Assembly: GCA_022578965.1 (NCBI GenBank)
Contig: MU400674.1
Location: 28,784-92,783 of the forward strand
DNA: 64,000 nucleotides
From: Xylaria sp. FL1777
Lineage: Eukaryota > Ascomycota > Sordariomycetes > Xylariales > Xylariaceae
Direction of reading: 5' to 3'
Shown here one piece after another: positions 1-13,300 of this stretch. The position numbers and the translations under genes were made by a program. Position 1 is the stretch's first letter. Every line of letters starts with the position of its first letter. Under the pieces are notes generated by a model. It worked only from the letters and a program-made list of their open reading frames with translations, searched no databases and had not been told where the DNA came from.

Positions 1-3000
1 CGCAGTATTTCAACACTACCCCTCCAACTATACTCGCCATTTCGTGCATGCAGATGGTACATCACTGTGTTCCTAACTCTTGCTGCTGCTCGGATTGAAC
101 CAGTACTACGACCCTAACCCACTCGCAGTATTTCAACGGACAAAATTACCTAGAAGCGGCTCATAGTTACCGTTGGCCCCTTAGGTTCAGGCGGCCTTCA
201 ATACTTCAGCTCGAATCTCTTCTTCCCGATAATTCGGGTTTGAATTTTCGAGGATGACCCGGACTACCTAGGTTGCAAGATATTGAGATCGCAACGTAGT
301 GCGACTGGTCTGGGCTTCACCCCGGCCCGTGGATGGGCATGAGATACCGGGAGCTAGGGATCAGGGATGTTGCCCCTGTCAGCCCGAGCTTGCAATGGCT
401 CGAAACGGATGAGAGAATCAGAAGTCGACCGCCAGTATCCCCGAAGGGGAGTCTGTTCTAAACGTACTCCCTAAGGTTCTCTAAATCGCCGGATCAGGCT
501 CCCGTTGATTGTTGACGTGTACAATCCTACTCGCGTCATGCATATTTGACGTGTATGTGCACTTTCACTAGACCTGGCACAGTCGAGTCGCTTGTCTCGT
601 CCTCCCGGTGCTAATTAATCTCCCTCTTCGCTCAAACTCGAAGAAGAGAGGGATTGGGTCCAGTGTGTACAATACCGTACATTGCACCATCGACTATCAA
701 CGCGTTAAGAGATGCAAACCGCTCATCCTATATTACAGGATCTTACCCCCTGTTAGAGGTGCCTCGTCACGTATCCGCGCTAGACAGGTTTCGGAGAGGG
801 CTATACAGGGGGTTTTCGTGCAAATAAAGGCGAGATCGCAAAATGCTACACCTATTCAGGTGTAGTTTTCTCACCGCTACCAATGGAGATACATGACGAG
901 GTACCTTTTGACTAGGTCCCAGCTACGTACCTTGCCCTATAAATCCCTGGGTAATATGGGCGATAGAGGGTCATAATTCTCAGAACATAGCCTCACTTTG
1001 CCTCGTCTGATGTAGACCTTATGTCGCGTCAGTCATCACGCGCCTATTGGTCTTTGCTCCCGCGGTATACTCCCCGCGGAGTAGATATACTGTGCTGTGT
1101 CCTGAATTTGAGTCTCCACTATACTAGACACTGTACGATACGCTCTGCGATGGAATGTCCTAGGAGTTTAGGTCTAGAGTATAAAGACGTGTCACACCCT
1201 GCATACCTTTCCCTCTTGATATTAAGTAGCAGAACTACCACCATCCTCTGGCAAGAGCGCTGTTTCAACATAAAGCCCTAATTGGCGTATAAAGGCTTAT
1301 CACAAGGTATATATCTAGGTTTTATCGTTACTAGTTTCCTGCTACTAACAATAACACAACGGTCTTTAGCCCATGTACACCTTTAGGGCTCTTACCTCGA
1401 ATAATCCTTGTCCCTGACTCGGCTGGTCTATAATTCAACATCCTCCATCGAATTGCACAACTACCCAAGAGAGAATGGGGAAGACGAAACCCAACTCTGC
1501 AATGACCAACCAAGCGCTCGAATTGCAACTGGTACTTCGATCGGGAACTCTAAGACGGGAATCCCAGAAGGAAAGAGACCGGAAGAAAAGAGACCAAAAG
1601 GAAAGAGACGAAATGGAAAGACGCTATTTTAGAAGGCAACCTAAGTCGCAAGTTCTGCTTATATCCAAATAAATCACTTATGGTAGAAGTGGTAGAGGTA
1701 CAATATCCGTTGCTCCGGGCGGAACTGGGAATATCCCTTGATATAGGGAAAATCATCAGGCTTTCAAGTTTGATATTCAGATCTGTGTAACTTTAATTAC
1801 CAGTCCTACAAGCTTCGACTCTATACTAGATCCACCTCCTTGTACCTTAGGAGCTAGTCTGACGGGTGGTCATATTTCTTGCAGCATACACTAAGTCAAT
1901 CACACAGGCAAGACAGGTCAAGAAAGATCCTTTGTCTTGTTTTAACTAATTCAACCCCAGATATCGGCTTATTTGACTAATTTGGCTCGTTTCTATGTCT
2001 GACTTGAAACAAATGCTTGGCCGTCTATACACTTTACATGGCTACGCGCGGAGAAGTTGAATGAACGCATGTATTGGGGGGGAGTGTGAGTCTTTATTCG
2101 AAGCCTGGCTGCACGCTATGTGAGTTGGCTACTTGTGCGGATTTCGAACAGCTGCCCAGAACTAGAAAAAAGCACATATTAAAAAAGAACCTGTAACGAC
2201 TTTCTATTTCTTTCTGCCGCCCTATAGGCACCACTTAACTGTTTTGACCCATTGGTGCGCCCGTAAGGCCGGCCACCTATTGGCTTCAAGGGGCCATGAG
2301 TGGGATAAAACCTCCGGGACACTACTCAAAAACTACACGCTTCGTAGGAAGTGGAAAAGTAAGGTAATAGAGAGAAGACGTAGACGCGCGTGCGGGAGGC
2401 GAAGGTAGTCCTTATATATCTAGGTGCTGCTAAGGTGGTGATAATAGGTTAATCGGTTGGTATTGGTTCGGTCGGTTGTGTGGCTAGGTTAGCCAATGCG
2501 GTAGGTTACTCGTCTTATGCTTAGGAGGTTGGTCGTCTTGGTAGATCAGTCTAGCTAAGGACATAGGTCTGTAGGGCTAGGGTAGTCTGTGGGAAAATTT
2601 GTCATAGAGTAAATGGATAGATAGTCTATGCAGTCACAGAGCAAGTAGAAAAGGGGTCAGTAATCATAGGTAACTAATTGGGGAAATAGCCTAGTCTATA
2701 AATACCTACATATATCCTGTCACAGTTAGTCTATACGGAGTACCTAGGTACGTACTGTAGGTAAGTTGGTCAATGCGTTCAAGCCTGTTCCTTCGAAATA
2801 ACTAATAATAAGATAGAAAAAAAATTAATTACAATTGTAACTTTAAAACCCTTTCTCTTGTTTCAGTGGGGCCAATTATTTCCAAGTCAGGTAGTGATTC
2901 GCTGTTCATCTAGGTAGTTAACTAGATTCATTACGATTTCAGTCTCAATATTACTACATACGAACTTAAGAATACGCCACAACCTTTTGGGCAAGAATAT

Positions 3001-6000
3001 TAAAAAGGCCGAAGGTATTCTAATAAAAAGTAGAACTTAGCTATGACCTAACACTATATAGACCTGACTGGCTGTACATATAAGGAGGCCTATATGACTA
3101 GGTCTACATGGCTAGATATAGGTCATTTTATTTTGCCAAGGGTAGTTCAGCCGGTATGGTTATGTCAGGAGCTAGGCTCGCAGCAGGGTAGAAGCAGCTT
3201 AATTGTGGGAAGGCAGTCTAGTATTCTCCATATAAAGCCAGGTTCCCTTCTAATACTGCCTAGGAGAACTTAGGAATCAATAATATTGAGCCCTTACCCA
3301 TAACTACGACCTTGCCGCTACCCTCTAGTGACCTAACTTCACTCTGGAGACAAACACCTCTGACAGGCGAGGTGTAGTGGGTCTGTATAACTCAATTTAT
3401 ATATCACTAGAGCTATAAGAGCTATAAGTGAAGGCTATGTTTATGGTCACCTCAAGGCTTGCGAGGTCAGAGTTGGGGACTAACTCTCAGGAGAAAAGCT
3501 CTATTCAGGTTTTACTCTGTCCATGTTACGGATTCTCGAAAGATAATAATCTTTCATGCCACTTCAGTATTTTGTTCTGGCAAATGCTAGAACTATAAAT
3601 CGACTTGCCTGTTACACGTATCGGACCAGTTGAACACCTTGTGCTATCTTCGAATGCATAGTTCGGTGAGACACCTTAATGACTTCTGAGGCTTATTGAG
3701 ACTGTCTCGCGTACCAGAAGTGAAGTTATTCAGCCCTCGCTAATCTGAGACATATGGGCGGACCACGGAGGTTAGGAAGCCCCGAACCAATTGTATATAG
3801 ACTCAAGGACAGCCACCATGCTCGGCAACAGCCCCGATGGGAGGCATGGACTTTTGCAGCCATAACAGATTATTGTATGCAGAATAGAGAGTCAACTACT
3901 CAGTTCCAAGCCCTAACATCAGCCCTTATTATATTGCCCAACTAACAAGACAGAGGGTTCTAGGCTAGCAAGTGGAAAACGTGCAAGAAGAACATCTTTA
4001 GGAGTCACACGGCTACGATAACTCTCAGAAGTCATTAAGGTGTCTCATGAACACGCATTGTTGACCGAGCACAACTACCTAGGTATTCTGGCTCTTGTAC
4101 ACGTGTCAAGGGATACCATCACACAAATACACGCTGATGGTTAACCAATCATTATATAGCGGCATGACGTCAAAGTAGTGGTAATCTGTGCAACCCGAAA
4201 GAACAAGCAAATTATCAATCTGTATATTGTCTTGGCGCTTAAAACGTAAGCTAGATAGTTGGCCCAAAAGTCGGATGTAAGGGGTATGTTTATCATGAGT
4301 TCTGTATCCACTCCTACGGTTACAACGACGTACGAACGGAAGAGAAAACGAGGCATGTGACTTAAAATATTGACTCTGGTATTATCATGTGCCTAGAAGC
4401 CAAACCGCCCTGCTATCAAATTTGAGGATTATTTTGCCCCTGAATTCAGTGATTGCGGTAGCGGCGTCTTTCTCTCTCTCTCTCTCGGTACTCCTCCTCT
4501 CTCTCACACACGGAGCATTCAGACGTCCTTCCGCAGTCTTCTCCAGTTCTGATTCGAATGGGTCGCGAGGGATCGAATCTACGGCAGTATAGACTGCCGT
4601 CAATAGTACGATCATCATCTGGACGCCAGGAACTGCAACGTTCATAATTCATACTGACGAAGCCGCAGTTCCAGGTAGTTATGACGGGCCGGCACATCTT
4701 GTACTATTGACATGGTTCGGGGTCAGCTAGTCAAAAATGTTGGCTTTCGAGCCTCTGCTAATCCTGTATATTACTTACTTGTATAAACACTTAATGGTCG
4801 TTTGAGAAGGGATAGGCTTGTGATGAATTAGAAATATTGGGTGAGTAGGATGAGATTTATGTTGAGCTTTTCTTTTTAAGTGATTCCAAATTTTCTGATG
4901 ATCGATGATGAAAAGATTGGCCACGTATTGTTGGTGACTGAGGATATCTCATGGAAAATTCCAGTCCGGGTCGTTTGTGAGTTCTTCGACCGCGGGGTTT
5001 TATATAGCCCTGTTTTCAGAATAGGTCATACGAAGACTTTTGGTCACGAGGGGACCATTCTGTTTGTGCAGCCAGTGATACTCGTCACGATACTACCATC
5101 GTACACTCTTATAACAAAGGGGGGACATGGACGAGTCAATAATATTCAGTCGATAGGTTAATCAATAGGGGCCAGTAAATAAGGGTCACTTCTCTTAAAG
5201 TTTGCTACTGTCTTAGATCTCTCTATATGTTAGTGGACAGTTATTTCTATCGTGAGTGCTTATGATTGCTAGTATACGAGTGAAACTATTGGGAATTTGG
5301 CCTCTAGCCGTCGTTAAGTTTGTGCGCTATTTTCCATCAGGCTAGAATTTAGTTTCTTGCATTTTGTGACATTAGTTTTATTGCCCGAGAGTTTTACTAC
5401 TTAACAACAAACGTTGAAATCTAGTTAATGTATGCGGTTATAAGGAAGGTCTTTAATTTGTCGTCTATTAACCTATTAAACAGCATCTAGATATCTAGAT
5501 CAAACAAGGCCGTAAACGGCTATAACAAACAACCTAAAAGTTTGAGTTCTGCCGATATAGGCTAGCAGGGAGAGTCTAGCCTCGCCCAAGATAATATCTA
5601 AGAATATTAACAGGATATATATATCATATTTCTTTTTATTGTGTATGTATAACTGGGTGCAAGGAAAGGGCAAGCGTCGCGCACTAGACGTCTTGATAAG
5701 GATCAAACCATTATATATCATATTTCTTTCCTATTGCCTAGAAATTAGACAAAGTATCATATCACATAGTGTAAAGTAGTATTGTCGATATATGTCACCC
5801 AGTCATTTATTTAACGTCTGCGTTAGATTTACTAAAATTTATCACTACATGCCCCGGATGATCTGAAGAGATTCTCTGCTCTATCCCTCTGAGTGCTCGG
5901 GCTATCCACAGGAGCTATGGGGGATACAAGTTAGTCCGACCAAAATGTACATCGTGCCACCAACTTCTATTTCTACGGTATATATTCTGACCAGAAGTGA

Positions 6001-7383
6001 CACCAGCGGGCTCCTACACACAATTCTACACACCACGAGGCCTTATTAAGGAGTCAGGTACTTTGCTGGCACGATAGAGTAGAAACACCACCACAATACA
6101 TTGTCATGGCGATAAGAAACCTCTAACGCCCGTTTATTTAGCTATAGCCTTACATGCACTCATTTCGAGGCCATGATCTTATACAGTTCCTGTAGTTTGG
6201 AGAGGTTGCTTCTGTCTTGATGGTTATTTTACTAATATATCTCCGTAGTCACCTTTTGGATTATAAGTAGCATTTCGAGGAGTTTTAACCTGTCAACATG
6301 AACTTAAAAGATTATAGGATAGTATCTGTTTCTACAGGGCATCTTATGTGAGCAATTTTATTCATGGTTGGCCTAACGTCTGCTTCCCATTGGGTACATC
6401 TATTTGGGTCATAACGATTGACTGTGACTATGAAGCAATGTAATTAATCAATCTTGTCCAAATTTTATATACTCGACTTAAATTTACGAGTGTTTTATTA
6501 CATCCATCTCATTGACCCAGGTAGCTCGTATCATTAATGGTATTGGAGGCTGGAACAAAGAGGGAAGTATGATCTAGAGAGCAGACCTCTAAGGAAAAAT
6601 AGGCTATAACATTGAGTTCCTAGCATTATCTAGTAATGGACTCTTCTTATAATTGTGTTGCCTAATTAGATCATAAAACTTAGGTTTATTTACTCTGCGA
6701 AAATTTCTTCGCCAAAACTAATTATGCTACAATGTACATCACTGCAGTAAGATGGCAATGACGTATGCGGGGGATAGCCCCAGTTCCGCGTGCGACGAGA
6801 TAGGCTACATCCTACCTGGATAATTATGATATGGGAAATAAGACGACGAAATGGAATTCTCTCAAATAAACTAACCCAAATTGAACTGATTGATGATAGT
6901 CTGAAGGTGAGGGCATCGTGTAAAACAGGAAAAAGCGGTCTTACATAATACAAACTAAGCCAAATGCAGTATGACTAAGCCCAGTCAGCCACTCAGGGGC
7001 GCTTTAGCACCTTGTGGCTTCAATCCCAACTAACCAAAACTAGAAAGGCTTACAACTAGGTAGTTAACCAGTTTGTTCATTTCAGGCGATAGGTTTTTAT
7101 TCCTAACTTTCCACATTCCATTGTGGACTGACTGAGAGGGGCAACTTATACATGTGGAATTGATTTTGCCGTTTTCGCTGATACCGTTTAATACTTCTCT
7201 TGAACCTTTACTATATGGATAGTAATGTAAAATCCTATAGACGGCACGAACCAGGCGCACAAGAATTAAACATGTCCCGATGCCAATATAGCCCAGGGTT
7301 ATCAGTACCAGAAATGTAAGGCTTCCTAGCGTGAAGAGGAATCACCTGTACTGACCATGCTGCTGTGAGTAGAATACGTGTGG
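1..7383. other. Gene-free left flank
   Basis: About 7.4 kb of ordinary base composition in which I recognise no gene. The open frames are all under 100 codons, many lack an ATG start, and none shows a family motif or joins to a neighbour through plausible splice sites. Small structures seen: a 14-base direct repeat (CGCAGTATTTCAAC) at 1 and 125; a G/T-rich patch at about 2400-2600 with many TAGGT/GGTTNG words; a repeated AGCTATAAG at about 3411-3429; an 18-base repeat (TATATATCATATTTCTTT) near 5623 and 5715. No tRNA, rRNA or intact transposon was recognised. Confidence 0.6.
4467..4513. repeat. CT/GA microsatellite tract
   Basis: A pyrimidine tract on the + strand that starts as an uninterrupted TC dinucleotide run (about 4467-4486) and continues as CTCCTCCTCTCTCTCACAC. 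It accounts for the Arg/Glu-rich open frame on the opposite strand, which I do not treat as a gene. Confidence 0.8.
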
Positions 7384-10300
7384 TTACGCCGCCTCAGTCT
7401 CCGCCTCCTCCGCCAACTTCTGCACCGTCATAGTGGCGCTAAGCAATCTCAGCATACTGATCTCTTTTCCAAAAGTTGCGAGGAACCAGTTACGCAGTTC
7501 CGCTGCGACCATGCTGTCGATCCCGTACTGGTTGATCGCACTCTGCAAGTCTACCTCGTCGACGGGAATGTAGAGCAGGCGCGATATCTTCCCTACGATT
7601 CTCTCCAGCACCGTGCCCTCTTCCGCGGAGGTATCTTTCTTCCCTTGTCCTGTCGATGAGATATTGACCGTGGCCTGGACGAGATTCTGGAAGCGCGGAT
7701 CGTGATACCACAACATGTCCTTGAGCGGATACTTCTGGTCCACGTTTCTCAGCCCAGCTGGCTCGATGCCGACCAGCAGGTGTCCCCGTGTTTGCGGGTC
7801 ATATTTGAAAGTCGGGTCTCTCTCGCTCTCACCTTCAATAGATGGAGCTGGCAAGATACCTTGCTCGCAGTATCGCAAGAACTCGTCTTCGTCATTGCCG
7901 TAGAAGCCGTTTCGGATCATGGCTTGTTGATACTCGGGCATGTAGGAAACAATGCCAATCCCTAGTACTTGGCTAAGGGCAAGACTGGTACATGGCAAGC
8001 CCTGTGACCGGCGATACCGCGCAAAGGCATCGAGGAAAGCGTTCGAGGCTAAGTAATTGCTTTGTGTGGCGGTACCGAAGATGACGGTCCACGAAGACCA
8101 CAGCTCAAAGAAATCTAGCGGGCAGTTGAGTGTGGCTACGTGTAGATTCAATGTGCCGACCACACGAGGGCGAACTGTAGCGTTGAACCGATCTAGCGAC
8201 ATGGACTCGAATAGTCCGTCATGTAGCGTGACCGCGCCCTGGATCACTCCTTTGATGGGGTACTGCGCCGAGTTGACTGCGTAATGTACATCGGCCAGCC
8301 ATGCTACATCGCCTTTTACTACAGAGGCGTCGACGCCTCTCTCTTTGAGGTTATCGAGGAAAGCTTTGGCTTCGTCATTGGCGGCGCCGGACCGTGATAA
8401 GTAGATCAGATGTCGGGCTCCACGCGAGACTGCCCACTCGCTGAAGCTTCGGCCTAGACCTCCCAGACAGCCGACGAGTAGATAAGCTGCGTTAGGATCG
8501 AAGTTGGCTGTGAAGGGATCTCGTCGCACCTAATATAGTTCAGTAACTGGCTGTCATGCACAACAGCGCATCATATGAGTTACTCACTCTCAGGCCTTCT
8601 CCTGACTCGTCGCCGTATTCCACTACGAACTTTCCAATGTGGTTACCTTTTGAGAGTGCCATGAATGCCTGGTCTATTTCGGCAACGCTATATTTCTGCA
8701 GAGGTAGCGGGGTGATGTGACCCTCCGATTTGAGTCGGTGGATCGATTTCATCAAGCTACAGTCGGTCAGCATAAAGGAAAGGAATATACACTGGCGACA
8801 AGGCGCTTACCTAGCGGTGATGTGAGGTTTAGTCTGGCTCATGACCTCAAGGTCAAAGGACGTAAAGGTAGCATTGCGCCTGAAGATGTCGAGGCTTAGA
8901 CTCCCATTGTCCAAGACTTCGGTCCTGCCAATCTCGACGAATCTCCCGCCGTCCGCTGTGACTCTCCAGTACTCGTGCATAAGATCCCCACGAGCGTTAC
9001 ATAATATTACATCAATACCCTTACCCCTAGTTTGCTCAAGGATCTTACGGGCAGTGAATTTGTCACGGGAGTGGAAGATATGGTCTTCCTTGATTCCAAA
9101 ACCCATCCGTAACAGCTCTGCTTTCTTGTCATCCGTGCCTACAGTAGCAAATATCTCCGCTCCCACCATTCGGGCAATCTGGCAGGCTGCCAAACCAACT
9201 CCACCGGTCGCGGATTGGATCAGAACTTTCTCTCCCTTTTCAAGTCGCCCTAGGTCCAAGAGGCCGTAGATGGCGGTACAGAAGACGATCGGCAGTGTGG
9301 CAGTCCCCTCGAGAGTGTCTCCGCTCTCAAGCTTCTGACAAAAGGCGGCTTTCTCTCTCACGAAGTTTCCGAATTTGGCGAAAGACTGACAATAAACTAA
9401 GTCTCCGACTGCTAGATCCTTTACATCAGCACCGACGCGTGTTATGATACCAGAACATTCATCACTGAAGCTGTCTGAGTGGTGCCGTCCCGTCAACACG
9501 GCAATGTCTTTCATGTTCAGACCGGCGTATTTGACTTCAATCTCTACCTGGTCCGCTGGGAGCGGCTTGGAGAACTCAGGGTCCTTCGTAAAGTAAACCG
9601 TGCTCAGTACACCTGGTTTCTCGATTGCAAGTTTCAAAGGAGTCTTCTTGAGTTCTTTCAATGGAACCTTAAGTGCTTGGTCTCGATCTGTGACGGCCTT
9701 GGATTCCTCGCAGAGGACATCGTCAGCCGTCAGACGACTTACGTAGAGAACCCCTTCCTTGTACCGGAAGTCAGAGTCGTCATTCAGCTTGCTATTATTT
9801 GCCACCCTGGCTTCTAGCTGCCCAATTATACTGAAGAGCTCCTTTTCAGACGACTTAGGAATGCGGTCGAGGTCAAGGGTGCTGAAGCGGATTGAACTGT
9901 TCTCCGCCTTGATGCCCCTGACCAAGCCTGAGATCATGCCATGTAGTGGCTCCTTGCCATCTAGGAGGTCCCCGCTCGTTATCCAGAGGGAAGATTTCGA
10001 GCTTTGTATGGCCGATTGAAATGCTTGCCACTCTTTTTCCGACACGTCGAGAAAAAACGGCTGCCCAACTTCTACAACGAAGATTAATCTGCGGTGTCGT
10101 GCTATGCCAATCTCGGCAAGCGGAATAATGTCAACAGTCATACCACTTCTCTTTGAAAGATACTCAGCCATTGAATTCACGAACGAGGGTGGATGGGCTC
10201 TATAAATCACGGTGATGCCCTCGTCGGCGGGGTGCGTTAGTTCCGGCAGTATGGCTGTTGCATGCCCTATAGCAGTGGCGCAGATGACGGTCGCCGAGAT

Positions 10301-13300
10301 GTTAGCACCCGCATAGTCATCAAGATAGAAATCGAGGCCCGAAAAACCGGCGACAGGGAGTACAGTTTGCCAAAGCGACTTGCTTAAGAAAGGGCCGTCG
10401 TATCTTGGATAGCTAGGATCGTGATCAGCTTTCCAAAAGTCACTGAACGTCCCTAGTACCAGACCTGCGCTGAGCTGGGCCTGCGTCAATTCTAGCAAGA
10501 TCATCTTGCCGCCGGGTTTAAGAATATTTCGAACATTTTCGAGGGTGCTGAGGATATTCGACGTGGCATGGATGACGTTCGAGGCGACGACGAGATCCCA
10601 GTCTTGTTGATAGCCCTGGGACTCACCACTCCTCTCCATGTCGAACGTTCCAAATGTCATGCCGCCGAACCGCGAGAATCGCTCTTCTCCATCCGCCAGG
10701 AAAGACGGAGTTGTGTCGGTAAACCGATATTCGGTGTATTGGCGCCAGACACTATCTCCCTTCAGGGCGGGGAGGACTTCATTAGTAGCGCTGCCTGTGC
10801 CTGCGCCGATCTCGAGAATCCTTAGGCCGGGCTTCTTGTGTGCGTATAGTGCTACCGCCGAGCCCAATCGTCGATTGCCTTCGCGGTATACTTGGCCAGT
10901 CTCATAGTTATCGAGCAGCACTTTACAACTGGCAGTCAGCTTTTGCAAATATGCAACTGATTAAAAATCTAATTGCAAAATACTCACAGTTGTTCTGTAA
11001 TGCTACCTGAATACCTGTCTTATTTCCGCTATAAATATCGGGGAGATTATTGTAGAGGTGACACATAAGGCGAGCCTCTGATGATTGCGGAAGCAAAATG
11101 TTTGACAGGCGCTCTATCTCCTGTGCACGAAACGCATCATCGTATTTCATGATATCTGAAGCGGGCGAAGTAGGGTCAGCACCGGCCGCTGCGAGCTTCT
11201 CAGTCGTCCAGTCTAGCAATCTTTGCAGATGAGGCTCTTTAGAGCCCCTCTGGAACACGTCCGCATGCGTCACTTTAAAGTGTATCAGTTGATGCAGCGC
11301 GAGGTTGTTAAGCGAGGGAATAACGGCGTTGTCGTCGAGAACCACAGGCGGGTAATGTTGCGCTATAGTATCCGACGTCAGCGAGTCGATATCTGGTTTC
11401 CAAACGATGCGCGTGTAGGGACTGGATTCTTCGATCAGCTTCGGAGCAGACTGGTCCGATGCCGTGAAGAAAATTCTCGTTGCCTCGAACATTGTTTGGT
11501 CTCCATGTCCGCGGAGCACGACATCTGCCGACAAGCCCCGAATTCCCTTAAGGGTGGCACTGGCGTACGAATCGGCTGACGTGCGACTCTGCGCCGCAAC
11601 CTTCGGCCACACTCTGATGCTCTCGAATGCTGTAGGCATGAATGCCCGTTTGAATTTAGTCGCAGTGTTTTTATGGGCCGCAAGGATAGAAAGCTGCAGG
11701 CTGGCGTCTAGGGTAGCAGGATGGATGATATATCGTGATTCTCTCTTCATTGCCTTCGCAGTTGGTTCTAGATTGACTCTAGCCTGAGACTTGGTCCCCT
11801 GACCTACCGCGAAGATGTTGGAGAGGCCTTGGAATATCGGTCCGTAACAGAGCCCTGCCCTTGCGAAGCTTTCGTACCATTGTGCGGCATTGATTATCTT
11901 CTTTGTCGACGAGAAAGTCTGAATCTCTTGCACGAGTCGGCTCTCGGGGAATGCTGGCCATATCAGAATATATCTATCTGAGTTAGAGCGGGCAACTTAC
12001 CGAATTCTTCAAACCCGGTTTCAACTTGCCCACGGCAGTGCTCAGTAAATATGTCTACGCCATCGACGTTGGAAACTGTAGTCAGAACAAAGTCGAAGAG
12101 CCACTGATGACGGGAGTGAGCATTGAGCGAGGCTGGTCGCAAGGAAAATAGAGTTTCGATCCCGAAATCATCTTCGGGGACTATAAGGGCTTTCAAAAGG
12201 CTAAAATTCCGAATTTCAAAATATTTTATATTTAAAGCGTTGCCACCCTCAGTCTCGACGACTTGAGTGGCTGCTTCAAGAGCCATGCTCAAGTAGCCGG
12301 TTGAAGGGAAGACGACGTCGTTGCCGAGCTACAGAGTTGTTAGAACAGCTTGGCGATTTAAAGTGTGTGACTTACTCGATGTTCTGATAACCAGGGGACA
12401 TTCTTCACCGCTAGAGTATTTCGCCATAAAGGCTCAGCATGGTTGGTACCTGGGATCTTACTCCCGAGGATATCGTGTCGTGAGTGCATGCGCAGCCGCC
12501 ATTCACGGGTGTATCGATTCTCGAAGAGCATGATACTGTCGGAGTATTGCCACTGATACCTAGGCAAATCTGTGATTACTTTTCCAACTTGCAACTGATT
12601 CCCGCCCCGACCCTCTATTGCATTGACCCGAGCCAAATCGACATAAAAGCCCCTAGTGAAGAGGGTACCGGCAAGTGTTAGGATATCATTTACATTATCA
12701 CTGCCTCTTTTGATGGCAGCGAGGTAGGATGGGAATTTGGTCTTTGTTTCCGTCGCATTACTTAGCTGGCGTAGCGGTCCCTGGAGTGCCGAACTGAACA
12801 TAAGTCGTTAGTGATCAGTTAACAAGAATGGGCAACCCCAATAGAAGAGATCGTCGGAAGGACACCCAACTAGACTTTATCTTCAGAAAATTCTAGAAAG
12901 ACTTATTCCGAAAGTACGTACTGGGGCCCAATTTCGAGAAGAACGTCAACTGGGGTTTGAGTGACCAACTCGGTGGTACCTTGGTGGAAAAGCACTGGCG
13001 ACTCAAGATTCTGGCGCCAGTACTTCGGACTCAGTATCGACCATGGAGCAGCATGTCCGTAGACGGATGAGAAGAAGACGGCCTGAGAACGACCTGCATT
13101 CGAAGCTTGCTTGAGGACCTTAGCAGCTGACTTCCTCTGCAAGAAATTGTCAAGATCGCGTTCATAACCAGGCCCAAGAGCTTTCATGTGATCCGAGTGG
13201 TAGGCGTTGTTGCTGGTTTGTAATAGACGACAGAATATCTTCTTCTCGTCTAATACTGCCTTGAGCGCACGCATTGCATCAGCGTCACCGCTCAGGGTGT

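Noticed and set aside
1408..1672. Charged frames with Arg/Lys/Glu-rich repeats (KERDRKKRDQKERDE)
   Set aside because: They arise from a purine-rich GGAAAGAGAC repeat at about 1567-1620, lie in two overlapping frames and have no other support.
4880..5161. 93-codon + strand frame
   Set aside because: Its start is not ATG, it has no recognisable motif, and no splice partners were found.
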